Below are positions 16,884 to 24,452 of a stretch of 39,373 bases of DNA, piece after piece. The notes beneath the pieces are model-generated. The model did no database searches and was not told the DNA's origin. It worked only from the letters and a program-made list of their open reading frames with translations. The DNA is from an uncultured Pseudomonadota bacterium (lineage in GTDB: Bacteria > Pseudomonadota > Gammaproteobacteria > Methylococcales > Methylomonadaceae), in assembly GCA_903928965.1 (NCBI GenBank), contig CAIYSZ010000004.1:1-39373 (forward strand), written 5' to 3'. The position numbers and the translations under genes are program-made. Within the stretch, counting starts at the first letter, position 1. Each line of letters starts with the position of its first letter.

Positions 16884-17312
16884 ATGATTGATTACAATAC
16901 AGATTTCTATGGCTGGACTCAGGAGCAGGCCGCGCTATTAAGAGCCGGACGTTTATCGGAGCTTGATATGGAAAATTTGATTGAAGAGGTTGAAACAATG
17001 GGTCGAAGCGAAAAGAGAGCGCTCGAAAGCCGTTTAACAATCTTGTTATTGCACATGCTTAAATGGCAATATCAGCCTGCTCGGCGCGGTAGAAGCTGGA
17101 AGCTTAGTATTGATGAACAACGCCTGCAATTCCAAAGGATTTTTATAGACAATCCAGGTTTAAAATCTGAAATTGATAAAATCATGCTCGATGCCTACCA
17201 GCTTGCCATACTCAAAGCCGCCAACGAAACCGGGCTTGAAACAGACACTTTCCCGCCTGAATGTCCGTGGTCGATTGAGCAAGCCACTGTTTCGGGTTTT
17301 TATCCCGAATAG
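16884..17312 (+). CDS. DUF29 family protein
   Basis: This 142-residue protein matches the DUF29 pattern: DFYGWTQEQAALLRAGR, ELDMENLIEEVETMGRSEKRAL, then LTILLLHMLKWQYQP and RGRSW, followed by a helical C-terminal part with DNPGLKSEID. DUF29 proteins are small, helical, of unknown function, and common in cyanobacteria and proteobacteria, often among accessory genes. It lies between two trpG 3' fragments (16742-16802 and 17549-17597), suggesting it came in as a unit. The start follows ATATACCAATG with only a weak ribosome site. I do not assign a function. Confidence 0.88.
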   Translation: MIDYNTDFYGWTQEQAALLRAGRLSELDMENLIEEVETMGRSEKRALESRLTILLLHMLKWQYQPARRGRSWKLSIDEQRLQFQRIFIDNPGLKSEIDKIMLDAYQLAILKAANETGLETDTFPPECPWSIEQATVSGFYPE

Positions 17313-17420
17313 GGTGTATATATGCCAATAAACAAATTCAAAATTTAATTAGTGGTGTTGCTTATCATGTTAAGTCCAGAACCAGGTCGCCGCTACCTAT
17401 AACAGATATTTGCCGCGTAG

Positions 17421-17447
17421 CTCCGATTAGTGTCATTGTAATCGGAG
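17421..17447 (+). terminator. Hairpin downstream of the DUF29 gene
   Basis: CTCCGATTA and TAATCGGAG form a perfect 9-bp stem with a 9-nt loop, followed by only TTT. It is a possible weak terminator for the DUF29 gene. The rest of the roughly 325-bp gap (17313-17638) has no gene except the trpG remnant. Confidence 0.45.
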
Positions 17448-17548
17448 TTTATGAAGCCTATGAAAGTGTTTGCCTTTTATTGTAAGCTACATGCGTTTGA
17501 TTTCACTACGTACTTTAACAAGTCGCTAAGCTCAATCGTACCTTCGGG

Positions 17549-17597
17549 CTGCCGGATTGCCTGGAAATCGCCGACTGGTCGGGCTGATATTAACCGA
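17549..17597 (+). pseudogene. trpG: Second trpG remnant (internal deletion)
   Basis: Positions 17549-17569 are identical to trpG 15527-15547 (encoding LPDCLEI). After a few diverged bases, 17586-17597 repeats trpG 15646-15657 exactly. The order is kept, but about 80 bp between them is missing. This is a third, heavily decayed piece of the trpG end, located just after the DUF29 gene. The 63-residue frame over it is not a gene. Confidence 0.7.
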
Positions 17598-17638
17598 ATA
17601 CTTTCACCGAACTCGGTATACTCAACCAATAAAATAGC

Positions 17639-18031
17639 TTAACTCTGCTCCCACGGCAAACCATGAAAGCGCCAGCCGTCGATAGTGCCGCGATGCTTAT
17701 CCGCGTCCAGCGCGCCTTCAAAGCCCTGCACAATGTTGACCAAATGCTGGTAGCCTACCGCCTCCAACGCCTTGGCCGCTTCCACCGAGCGCACGCCGCT
17801 ACGGCAGAGCAATAGTACCGGCGCGGTTTTATCCGGGGCATGTTGTTGCACCTGCTCGACAAATTGGCCGTTTAATTGCATGCCGGGAAATTCTTTCCAC
17901 GGCACGGAAATGGCTTTTGGCGGATGGCCGACAAAACTGTGTTCAATGCTAGTCCGTACATCGATGAAAACCGCTTTTGGGTTGTTTTGCAACAATTCCC
18001 AAGCGGCTTTAGGCTCCAGATTTTCAATCAT
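17639..18031 (-). CDS. Rhodanese-like sulfurtransferase
   Basis: This is a single-domain rhodanese of about 130 residues. Markers are VFIDVRTSIEHSFVGHPP at about 20-37 and the active loop LLLCRSGVRS with the persulfide Cys. I start at the ATG at 18031 (MIENLEPKAAW) because AGGAG lies a few bases upstream; the longer frame adds 18 residues with no ribosome site. Such proteins move sulfur from thiosulfate or persulfides to acceptors, but the true substrate is unknown. It is the last gene of a lysR-methyltransferase-rhodanese cluster on the minus strand. Confidence 0.9.
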   Translation of the reverse strand: MIENLEPKAAWELLQNNPKAVFIDVRTSIEHSFVGHPPKAISVPWKEFPGMQLNGQFVEQVQQHAPDKTAPVLLLCRSGVRSVEAAKALEAVGYQHLVNIVQGFEGALDADKHRGTIDGWRFHGLPWEQS

Positions 18032-18090
18032 TATGGGTTCTCCTGTGTTGAGGTTGAACGTGAGTTGATTATTCTCGGCCGGCAAACGAA

Positions 18091-18711
18091 TTAAATTAAC
18101 GGCTTTAGCGCCGCTAAACAGGCTTCGTTGCGGTTGGCGCGGCTTAAATCGCCGACGCGGCCGTACTCTTCAAAATATAGCACGGTTAGCGGCGCGAACA
18201 AGCGCAATAATTCATTCGTCTCCAGCAAATAATTCGGGTTGCCGGGTCCTGAAGGGTCAAGTTTGTCGCGGATAAAGGTTTGGTAAAACAGCAAACCGCC
18301 CGGTTTTAAGGCTTGCATGATGATGCCGCAGAGTGAACGCTCTAAATAGCGGCTAACGACGATAACGTCATAGCGCGCGGCCGGCCATGCCGTAGCGGTT
18401 GCATCACAAGCGCTGGCATTGACGCGGAGTCCGCGTTTGGCGGCTTCCGCACGCAGCCGCCCCACCGCTACCGCCGAAATATCCCAAGCCTCCGCCTCAA
18501 GTCCTTGCTGGGCCAACCATAAGGCGTTGGCCCCGTGGCCGCAGGCTAAATCCAAGGCCAGACCCTGGGCGGGCAGGAGAAACGCATGCCGGGACAATAC
18601 GTCGCAGACAGAGTCGAAATCCGCGCTTTCCCGTCCCAAATAGCAATTGTCCCATTTATCGCGCGCATCCGCCGTCACGGCGGGTCCATGCCGATGCGGT
18701 GCGGCAGCCAT
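18091..18711 (-). CDS. SAM-dependent methyltransferase, TehB-like
   Basis: This 206-residue class I methyltransferase has motif I LDLACGHGANALWLAQQG (about 54-71), an acidic second strand (EAWDISAVAV), motif IV YDVIVVSRYLERS, and ALKPGGLLFYQTF after it. The layout resembles TehB and other small-molecule methyltransferases. The substrate cannot be read from sequence; tellurite or thiol methylation are only possibilities. Its start overlaps the 3' end of the lysR gene by 37 bp, so the two are probably co-transcribed. A GTG a few codons downstream is a possible alternative start. Confidence 0.85.
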   Translation of the reverse strand: MAAAPHRHGPAVTADARDKWDNCYLGRESADFDSVCDVLSRHAFLLPAQGLALDLACGHGANALWLAQQGLEAEAWDISAVAVGRLRAEAAKRGLRVNASACDATATAWPAARYDVIVVSRYLERSLCGIIMQALKPGGLLFYQTFIRDKLDPSGPGNPNYLLETNELLRLFAPLTVLYFEEYGRVGDLSRANRNEACLAALKPLI

Positions 18712-19580
18712 TGCTGAATAAAATCCAGAAATGATCTAACCTTGGCCGACAAATACTTGCGGTGCGGGTACACCGCGTAAACTTCCAACGGGGAGATGCC
18801 GTATTGCTCCATGACCACTTTCAATCGGCCGGTCTCAATATCGCCGCCGACGATATATTTTGGCAGCATGATCAGCCCCAGGCCGTTGACGGCGGCGTTA
18901 CGGATGGGGTCGGCCATATTGGCTTGCATGCGTCCGGTGACGGTTATCGTGCGGTCGCCGAGTATGCCCTTGAATCGCCATTTGTTGCGCGGCGGTATCG
19001 CCCAATTGATTAAACAGCTGTGGTCTTCCAAGTCTTCCGGGTCCCTGGGTTCTCCGTGGAGCTTCAAATATTCCGGCGAAGCGCACACCACTAGCGACGA
19101 ATTGGCCAATTTGCGCGCCACCAGACTGGTGTCGTTCAATTGCCCCAGGTAAATCGCAATATCCACGCCTTCGTCGATCAAATCCACTTGGCCGCCTTTC
19201 AACACCATTTCCACCGACAAATCGGGAAAGGATTTCAAGTATTCGGTCAATCCGGGAGCGATGTGCGTGGCCCCAATCACCGGCGGCGCATGAATTTTCA
19301 ACACGCCTCGCGGTTCGGTTTGCAGCTTGGTTACTGCCGACTCCATTTCCTCCACATCCAGCAACACTTGCTGGCAACGCTCTAAATATTCCTCTCCGGC
19401 CTCGGTCAAGCTCAAGCTGCGGGTAGTGCGATTAAACAAACGCGTGTTCAATTCGCTTTCCAACTGCATGATATGCTTGGTCGCCATCGCTCGGGAAATG
19501 TCCAAGTCTTTCGCCGCCTTGGCGAAACTACCCGCCTTTGCCACGCGAACAAACACATTCATGCTGGTTAATTTATCCAT
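18675..19580 (-). CDS. LysR-family transcriptional regulator
   Basis: This 301-residue protein has an N-terminal winged helix-turn-helix (about 3-60, MNVFVRVAKAGSFAKAAKDL, and RLFNRTTRSLSLTEAG) and a periplasmic-binding-like effector domain (about 90-295). The ribosome site GGAGAG precedes the ATG at 19580. It resembles the large CrgA/AaeR-like branch, but the effector is unknown. It overlaps the methyltransferase gene downstream, so it may regulate its own operon. The gene-free 615 bp upstream hold its promoter on the minus strand and a likely small RNA on the plus strand. Confidence 0.92.
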   Translation of the reverse strand: MDKLTSMNVFVRVAKAGSFAKAAKDLDISRAMATKHIMQLESELNTRLFNRTTRSLSLTEAGEEYLERCQQVLLDVEEMESAVTKLQTEPRGVLKIHAPPVIGATHIAPGLTEYLKSFPDLSVEMVLKGGQVDLIDEGVDIAIYLGQLNDTSLVARKLANSSLVVCASPEYLKLHGEPRDPEDLEDHSCLINWAIPPRNKWRFKGILGDRTITVTGRMQANMADPIRNAAVNGLGLIMLPKYIVGGDIETGRLKVVMEQYGISPLEVYAVYPHRKYLSAKVRSFLDFIQQWLPHRIGMDPP

Positions 19581-19840
19581 CCAGCTCTCCTCTAACGCCT
19601 AATAAAGTGTGTGGGCCACGCCCTTTTTTCCGAATCACGCCTGCATGGACCAGCCTGAACTCATACTTTCCGTCCCGACTAAAGCTCAGGGTGTAAGTTA
19701 TTGTTGTATAAGCGTTAAAAACAGGAGGCATTCGTTTTTTTATATCAGTTTTCCGGCGCGTCCTAGATTAAAGCCTTGGCGCGCCTAGTTATTATTTTAA
19801 TTGTTTCTCGAATGTTTACAAATAATTTTTTTTAGCCTTA

Positions 19841-19868
19841 TTGTAAACTTTTTTTTCTGCTGTATAGT
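19841..19868 (+). promoter_or_regulatory. Sigma-70-type promoter of the putative small RNA
   Basis: TTGTAA (19841-19846), a 16-bp T-rich spacer and TATAGT (19863-19868) are a good match to the consensus. Transcription would start near 19875. No protein gene starts before hisE at 20196, and a terminator stands in between. Confidence 0.6.
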
Positions 19869-19874
19869 ACTCAC

Positions 19875-20142
19875 CAACGAAGCAACAATAGAATCTCTAT
19901 TTTGTCAATAGCAGATTTTCACGATAGCCCAACGTTAGCTTGAAACCGATTCAAGCATTACCGGCAAAACGCCATTTTTTGCTATTAGAGCCGATTAGTC
20001 AAACTTTCCTTGCGTTGGCGGCTCTTACTACATGAATTGTAACTACCTCCTGGTGTTGTAATATCGAGCGGAAACCTCCTCAATCACACTCCGCTTGTTT
20101 TCCAACCTCCGTCCGCATTAAGGCGAACGGAGGTTTTTTTTT
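19875..20142 (+). ncRNA. Putative structured small RNA with three CCUCC motifs
   Basis: The stretch lies between a good promoter (19841-19868) and a strong intrinsic terminator (20104-20142), giving an RNA of about 268 nt with no open frame of 60 codons. Hairpins I can see are GCTTGAA/TTCAAGC (19938-19956), AGAGCCG/CGGCTCT (19987-20025), CGAGCGGA/TCCGCTTG (20065-20097, one G-U pair) and the terminator. CCTCC occurs at 20046, 20075 (in the 17-nt loop of the third hairpin) and 20106 (in the terminator stem). CCUCC can pair with Shine-Dalgarno sequences, as in the CCUCC-loop 'cuckoo' RNAs of alphaproteobacteria. It does not resemble 6S, tmRNA, SRP or RNase P RNA. A long untranslated leader of hisE with an attenuator is the main alternative. 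Confidence 0.55.
20104..20142 (+). terminator. Strong intrinsic terminator
   Basis: AACCTCCGT pairs with ACGGAGGTT (9 bp), extended inside by CGC/GCG after one mismatch, with loop ATTAAG. A run of nine T follows. It works only in the plus direction. It stands 54 bp before hisE, so it ends whatever is transcribed from 19.87 kb. Confidence 0.85.
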
Positions 20143-20195
20143 GCCTGGCCGGCAATGTGGTATGATTTTTCACATATCAGCTTGAGCATCGTTGA

Positions 20196-20513
20196 ATGAG
20201 CGACGTATTACAACAATTAGCCGCGGTACTGGAGCAGCGCAAGACGCAATCCGCCGAACACTCCTATGTCGCCAGCCTTTACGCCAAAGGCCTGGATCAC
20301 ATACTTAAAAAAGTCGGCGAGGAAGCGGCGGAAACCATTATCGCCGCCAAGGACGGCGATAAGTCAAAAATTGTCTATGAAACGGCCGACTTGTGGTTTC
20401 ATAGCCTAGTTATGCTGGCGGCGCTGGATTTAGGTCCCGATCAGGTATTGGAAGAATTGGGCCGCCGCTTCGGCTTATCCGGGTTGCAAGAAAAAGAGCA
20501 ACGTCCATCCTAG
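20196..20513 (+). CDS. hisE: Phosphoribosyl-ATP pyrophosphohydrolase HisE
   Basis: This 105-residue MazG-fold enzyme removes pyrophosphate from phosphoribosyl-ATP, the second step of histidine synthesis. The motif [19 protein letters not shown] holds the Mg-binding acidic residues, and [14 protein letters not shown] completes the site. It is separate from hisI (3500-3889) and heads the hisE-tatABC cluster, an order also known in Pseudomonas, where hisI-hisE precede tatA. TATGAT at 20161-20166, after the terminator, may be its own -10. Confidence 0.96.
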   Translation: MSDVLQQLAAVLEQRKTQSAEHSYVASLYAKGLDHILKKVGEEAAETIIAAKDGDKSKIVYETADLWFHSLVMLAALDLGPDQVLEELGRRFGLSGLQEKEQRPS

Positions 20514-20528
20514 GATTAAGGGGGTATC

Positions 20529-20738
20529 ATGGGATTTAGCATTCCGCATTTATTAGTCGTTCTGGCGATTGTTATTTTGGTGTTCGGCACCAAGCGCCTG
20601 AAAAATGTCGGCGCCGACCTTGGCGACGCCATTAAAAGTTTTCGCAACGCCATCAAGGAGGGCGAGGATAACGCCGCGCCCGAAAGCAAGGATGCTATCG
20701 AAGGCGAAGTCAAACATAAAGAACAAGAGCCGCATTAA
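20529..20738 (+). CDS. tatA: Sec-independent translocase protein TatA
   Basis: This 69-residue protein has an N-terminal membrane helix (about 4-21, [17 protein letters not shown]), the [10 protein letters not shown] hinge and an amphipathic helix ([15 protein letters not shown]), then a charged tail. This is the classical TatA layout: it forms the pore that passes folded proteins. It starts 15 bp after hisE with AAGGGGG upstream, and tatB begins 5 bp after it. Confidence 0.95.
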   Translation: MGFSIPHLLVVLAIVILVFGTKRLKNVGADLGDAIKSFRNAIKEGEDNAAPESKDAIEGEVKHKEQEPH

Positions 20739-20743
20739 GCTTT

Positions 20744-21055
20744 ATGTTTGAAGTGGGTTTCTCGGAATTATTGATGGTAGGTCTAGTGGCTTTGTTAGCG
20801 CTAGGACCGGACAAATTGCCGAAAGCCGCGCGCGAGGCCGGCTTTTGGCTGGGGCGGCTGCGCCAGATCAGCGCGTCGGTGAAGGCGGAGATTCAACAGG
20901 AGCTGTACGCCGAGGAAGTGCGGCAAATGCTGCGGCGAGAAGAATCCGAATTAAGGAATATACTCGACGAAACCGAGCGCGACATCGCCGAAACCCTTGC
21001 CGCCGTAGAGCCGGAAGCCCAATCGCCCGGCAAACCGCATGAACCGAATACCTAA
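20744..21055 (+). CDS. tatB: Sec-independent translocase protein TatB
   Basis: This 103-residue protein begins MFEVGFSELLMVGLVALLALGPDKLPKAAR, with the Glu in the first helix and the GP hinge that mark TatB. A long amphipathic, charged helix follows (about 30-85). With TatC it forms the receptor for twin-arginine signal peptides. The last 17 bp overlap tatC. Confidence 0.94.
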   Translation: MFEVGFSELLMVGLVALLALGPDKLPKAAREAGFWLGRLRQISASVKAEIQQELYAEEVRQMLRREESELRNILDETERDIAETLAAVEPEAQSPGKPHEPNT

Positions 21056-21785
21056 TCCCGCCGCTGAGGAATCGACGTTTTTCAGCCATTTGGTTGAATT
21101 GCGCAACCGGCTATTACGCGTGATTTTTGGCGTACTGGCGGTTTTTATTGGCTGCGCCTATTACGCCAACCAAATTTACGCTTATTTTGCCGAACCTTTG
21201 TTGCGCCATCTGCCGAAAAACAGCAGCATGATCGCCATTGACGTGGCTTCGCCGTTTTTCGCTCCGTTCAAACTAGCTTTCGTGGTGGCGGTTTTTATAT
21301 CCGCACCCTACATTCTGTATCAATTTTGGGCTTTCGTCGCTCCCGGCCTGTATCGGCACGAGAAAATAATGATACTGCCGTTAATGGTGGCCAGCACTTT
21401 GTTATTTTATGCCGGCGCGTCGTTCGCCTATTTTTTGGTATTTCCGGCGGTATTCGGCTATTTGACCTCCAACGCGCCGGCCGGCGTGGCGGTCATGACC
21501 GACATCAACGCCTATCTCGATTTTGTACTGGCCATGTTTATCGCCTTCGGCCTATCGTTTGAGATACCGATCATTACCATCGTCTTGGTGTGGCTTGGGG
21601 TGATTAGCCCGCAAAGCCTGGCGGAAAAGCGATCCTACGTCATTGTCGGCGCGTTTGTGATTGCCATGTTTTTAACGCCGCCGGACGCATTGTCGCAAAC
21701 CTTGCTGGCGGTGCCGATGTGGCTTTTGTTCGAGATTGGCCTGTTTTGTTCCCGTTTTTTCGCCAATAAGCGTAACATCGCATGA
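21039..21785 (+). CDS. tatC: Sec-independent translocase protein TatC
   Basis: This 248-residue inner-membrane protein with six helices binds twin-arginine signals. The N-terminus FFSHLVELRNRLLR is diagnostic, and the family FxxxPF and periplasmic-loop regions are present (APYILYQFWAFVAPGLY, SFAYFLVFPAVFGYL, GLSFEIPIITIVLVWLG, TPPDALSQTLLAVPMWLLFEIGL). It overlaps tatB by 17 bp and yggS by 4 bp, giving a tight hisE-tatABC-yggS unit. Confidence 0.97.
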   Translation: MNRIPNPAAEESTFFSHLVELRNRLLRVIFGVLAVFIGCAYYANQIYAYFAEPLLRHLPKNSSMIAIDVASPFFAPFKLAFVVAVFISAPYILYQFWAFVAPGLYRHEKIMILPLMVASTLLFYAGASFAYFLVFPAVFGYLTSNAPAGVAVMTDINAYLDFVLAMFIAFGLSFEIPIITIVLVWLGVISPQSLAEKRSYVIVGAFVIAMFLTPPDALSQTLLAVPMWLLFEIGLFCSRFFANKRNIA

Positions 21786-22456
21786 GCGAATCGGAGGAAC
21801 GCTATCAGCGCGTGCTTAGCCAAATCCGGCATGCCGCGAGCATAGCCGGCCGGCCGCGGGAAAGCGTGAACTTGCTCGCGGTCGGTAAAAGCAAGCCTAG
21901 CCGCGATATCGCCAATCTATACCGGCTGGGGCAACGCCATTTCGGCGAAAATTATGTACAAGAAGCCTTGTCGAAACAAGAGCGCCTAGGGGCTTTCGAC
22001 ATCACTTGGCATTTTATAGGTCCGATTCAATCGAACAAAACCAAGCCTATCGCTGAACATTTTACCTGGGTGCATAGCGTGGATCGCTTCAAAATCGCCG
22101 AGCGCCTAAGCCAGCAGCGCCCCGATTTCCTGCCGCCGCTGAATATCTGCCTGCAAGTGAATATCAGCGGCGAGGATAGCAAATCCGGGGTCGAGCTGGA
22201 TGAATTGCCGGAGTTGGCCGCCGCCGTCGGGCAATTGCCGGGCTTAAGTTTGCGCGGCGTGATGGCGGTTCCGGCCCCGGAGGATAATTACCATCGCCAG
22301 CGCCAACCTTACCGGCGTCTACGCGAGGCGGTGGAACAAATGCATAATATTAAGTTAAACACTTTTTCGTTTGGCATGAGCGGAGATTTAAAGGCGGCCA
22401 TTATGGAAGGGGCCACTTGGGTGCGCGTCGGCTCGGCCCTATTCGGCGAACGCTAG
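21782..22456 (+). CDS. yggS: PLP homeostasis protein, YggS/PROSC family
   Basis: This 224-residue protein has the single TIM-barrel of the YggS/PLPBP family. The PLP lysine is in LLAVGKSKP (about 31-39). HFGENYVQE, WHFIGPIQSNK, MSGDLKAAIMEGATWVRVGSALFG and the C-terminal end are typical. It keeps free pyridoxal phosphate in balance. The motif MSGD replaces the more usual MSxD-with-M/A variant only slightly. It is coupled to tatC by a 4-bp overlap. Confidence 0.95.
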   Translation: MSESEERYQRVLSQIRHAASIAGRPRESVNLLAVGKSKPSRDIANLYRLGQRHFGENYVQEALSKQERLGAFDITWHFIGPIQSNKTKPIAEHFTWVHSVDRFKIAERLSQQRPDFLPPLNICLQVNISGEDSKSGVELDELPELAAAVGQLPGLSLRGVMAVPAPEDNYHRQRQPYRRLREAVEQMHNIKLNTFSFGMSGDLKAAIMEGATWVRVGSALFGER

Positions 22457-22556
22457 CCCTGCTTTTTTATGCGCGCGCCACATTGATGCGGCGTGAATTA
22501 AGTTAAACTGTAAACATTAGCGCCACACTTTCAACCTGTTTCCACGCTTAAACTTG

Positions 22557-23228
22557 ATGGCTAGTAGAGACTACAAACACCGCGCCGCCACAAACAGCGG
22601 CCGCTACCACGCAGGAAAACAGGCGCCCGCCCGCCCGCCGGCGTGGCGCTGGTTAGTTGTGGCCGCGCTCATCGCCGTGTTTGGATTTCTGGCGCAAATT
22701 TTATTCACCAAACTGCCTATTCTTCTGCGCGCCTGGAGCGGCGCTGAAGTATCCGTTCCACGCCTGCGCGAGGAATTACAGGAAGAATTGAAGCAAGTGC
22801 TCCCGTTGCCGGGTTTAAATTCGAGTTCAAAATCCGCGGCTGAAGCGGACAAAACGCCCCCGGCGCAAACTCCTGCTGCGCAACAGGAAGCTCCGCGTTT
22901 TGATTTTTACACCATATTGCCCGACTCCGAGACCGTGGTGCCGGATTATGAAATTCAAACCCGAGAACGCGAGGAATTCGTAGGCAAGTCCAAGCCTGTC
23001 AAATACATCATGCAAGCGGGTTCGTTTCAAAAGCAGGAGGAAGCCGAGCGCTTAAAACGTAAGCTGGCGGAACTGGGTATAGAATCGCAAATCGAAACCG
23101 CCAAGATTGGCGCCAGCGTTTGGCGCCGGGTCAAAATCGGCCCTTATAACAATCCTTCCAGCGTCACCAGCATCAAAGAACTGCTGCAAAAAAACGGCAT
23201 TGGCGTGTTGGTCACGGAAAGCGAATAG
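22557..23228 (+). CDS. SPOR-domain protein, FtsN-like
   Basis: This 223-residue inner-membrane protein with one membrane helix (about 31-50, RWLVVAALIAVFGFLAQILF) has a periplasmic Pro/Ala/Gln-rich linker and a C-terminal SPOR domain (about 145-222: YIMQAGSFQKQEEAERLKRKL to RRVKIGPY). SPOR domains bind denuded peptidoglycan at the septum. The start is the ATG at 22557; a TTG three bases earlier is also in frame. FtsN is often next to argS, which is not here, so I leave it unnamed. It is convergent with the crp-like gene, 20 bp away. Confidence 0.88.
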   Translation: MASRDYKHRAATNSGRYHAGKQAPARPPAWRWLVVAALIAVFGFLAQILFTKLPILLRAWSGAEVSVPRLREELQEELKQVLPLPGLNSSSKSAAEADKTPPAQTPAAQQEAPRFDFYTILPDSETVVPDYEIQTREREEFVGKSKPVKYIMQAGSFQKQEEAERLKRKLAELGIESQIETAKIGASVWRRVKIGPYNNPSSVTSIKELLQKNGIGVLVTESE

Positions 23229-23248
23229 CGCGAGAAACCGATTCTTCC

Positions 23249-23902
23249 CTAGCGCGCCCCGAATACCACGATGGTTTTACCATGCGCGCTGATGACGCCC
23301 CGGCCTTCCAACTCCTTTAACACGCGGCCGGCCATTTCCCGCGAGCAACCCACGATGCGGCCTATTTCCTGCCGAGTGATGTGCAGCTGCATGCCGTCCG
23401 GGTGGGTAATGGCGTCCGGCTCCTTGCATAAATCGAACAAGGTGTTCTCAATACGTTCTTCCACATCCAAAAACGCCAAATTTTGATATTTTTGGTTAGT
23501 GGACAACAGGCGGTTGGACAATTGCTCACCCAATTTCATCAACAATTCCACCGCGTATTCGCGCAAATCGCTGTGCAACAACACCCGAAAACGTTCGTAG
23601 CTGATTTCAGCCATTTGACAGCGGCCGCGGGTTTTCACAAAGGCCGAGCGCTTCTCGAACGCCTTGAATACGCCGATATCGCCAATGAAATCATATTGCT
23701 TCAAATAGCTCAAGATCAATTCGTGTCCGTTTTCATCCTCCAGGCTAACGGTGACCGAACCTTCCAACACCATTAATAATTTGTCGCCAATTTCGCCGGG
23801 CCGAATGACCGTAACCTTGCCGGGATAGGTGCGTACATGGCAATGATGCAATAGCGCGGCCAGCGCCTCGGCGGAAATTTTGGAATTTTTTGCTGAGTTC
23901 AT
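23249..23902 (-). CDS. crp: Crp/Vfr-like cyclic-nucleotide regulator
   Basis: This 217-residue protein is close to E. coli CRP and P. aeruginosa Vfr along its full length. Residues 1-135 form the cyclic-nucleotide domain and 172-213 the helix-turn-helix, ITRQEIGRIVGCSREMAGRVLK. The recognition residues Arg188, Glu189 and Arg193 are kept, so TGTGA-type sites are expected. In the ligand pocket FIGDIGVF has Asp75 where CRP has Glu72, Arg85-Ser86 are kept, and the position of Ser128 is Asn136 (Thr135 kept). That may alter ligand affinity. The gene diverges from osmC and speD, as vfr sits near PA0653 and speD in Pseudomonas. Confidence 0.92.
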   Translation of the reverse strand: MNSAKNSKISAEALAALLHHCHVRTYPGKVTVIRPGEIGDKLLMVLEGSVTVSLEDENGHELILSYLKQYDFIGDIGVFKAFEKRSAFVKTRGRCQMAEISYERFRVLLHSDLREYAVELLMKLGEQLSNRLLSTNQKYQNLAFLDVEERIENTLFDLCKEPDAITHPDGMQLHITRQEIGRIVGCSREMAGRVLKELEGRGVISAHGKTIVVFGAR

Positions 23903-24028
23903 GGGGCCACTACATCCTTTTGAAAAAGATAATCACTTATTTGCTTATAAAATATCATAAAAAAAAATGAATGCAACGAGCGTTGGCGTTGTAAAATTTA
24001 ATATGGACCTTAATGATTGGAAATGTTT

Positions 24029-24448
24029 ATGCAAGCAACTGTTAAATGGATAGATGGTCGCATGTTTGTCGGCGAAGCCGGCAGCGGCCACGCCGTAGTG
24101 ATGGACGGCCCCCCGGATCATGGCGGACGTAACATCGGCATACGGCCGATGGAAATGATTTTAGTCGGCCTTGGCGGCTGTTCATCCTTTGATGTGGTGG
24201 ATATTCTGGACAAAGGCCGGCACCGGATAACTTCCTGCGTGACAGAACTCAGGGCGGAACGCGTGGACGCCGTCCCCAGTGTGTTCAGTAAAATCCATTT
24301 ACATTTCAAGGTAACTGGACATAACCTGCCTGTCGCCGCGGTTGAGCGCGCCGTTAAACTTTCCGCCGAAAAATATTGTTCCGCCTCTATTATGTTGAGC
24401 AAGGCGGGGGTGGAAATTAGTCATGATTATGAAGTGATTGAGGGTTAA
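24029..24448 (+). CDS. OsmC/YhfA-family protein
   Basis: This protein of about 140 residues has an OsmC fold. Its start [21 protein letters not shown] and middle [24 protein letters not shown] with [12 protein letters not shown] match YhfA of E. coli; the two cysteines of the OsmC peroxide site are at Cys in GGCSS and KYCSA. It may reduce organic hydroperoxides, but YhfA function is not settled. I choose the ATG at 24029 because GGA lies upstream and the E. coli protein begins in the same place; the frame opens earlier. It lies between the crp-like gene and speD. Confidence 0.85.
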   Translation: MQATVKWIDGRMFVGEAGSGHAVVMDGPPDHGGRNIGIRPMEMILVGLGGCSSFDVVDILDKGRHRITSCVTELRAERVDAVPSVFSKIHLHFKVTGHNLPVAAVERAVKLSAEKYCSASIMLSKAGVEISHDYEVIEG

Positions 24449-24452
24449 GTCT

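Noticed and set aside
17451-17642. 63-codon frame after the DUF29 gene
   Set aside because: It runs over a trpG remnant in a different frame and has no family features.
20041-20142. Histidine attenuator leader before hisE
   Set aside because: No short frame with a run of His codons was found, so the terminator is not a classical his attenuator.
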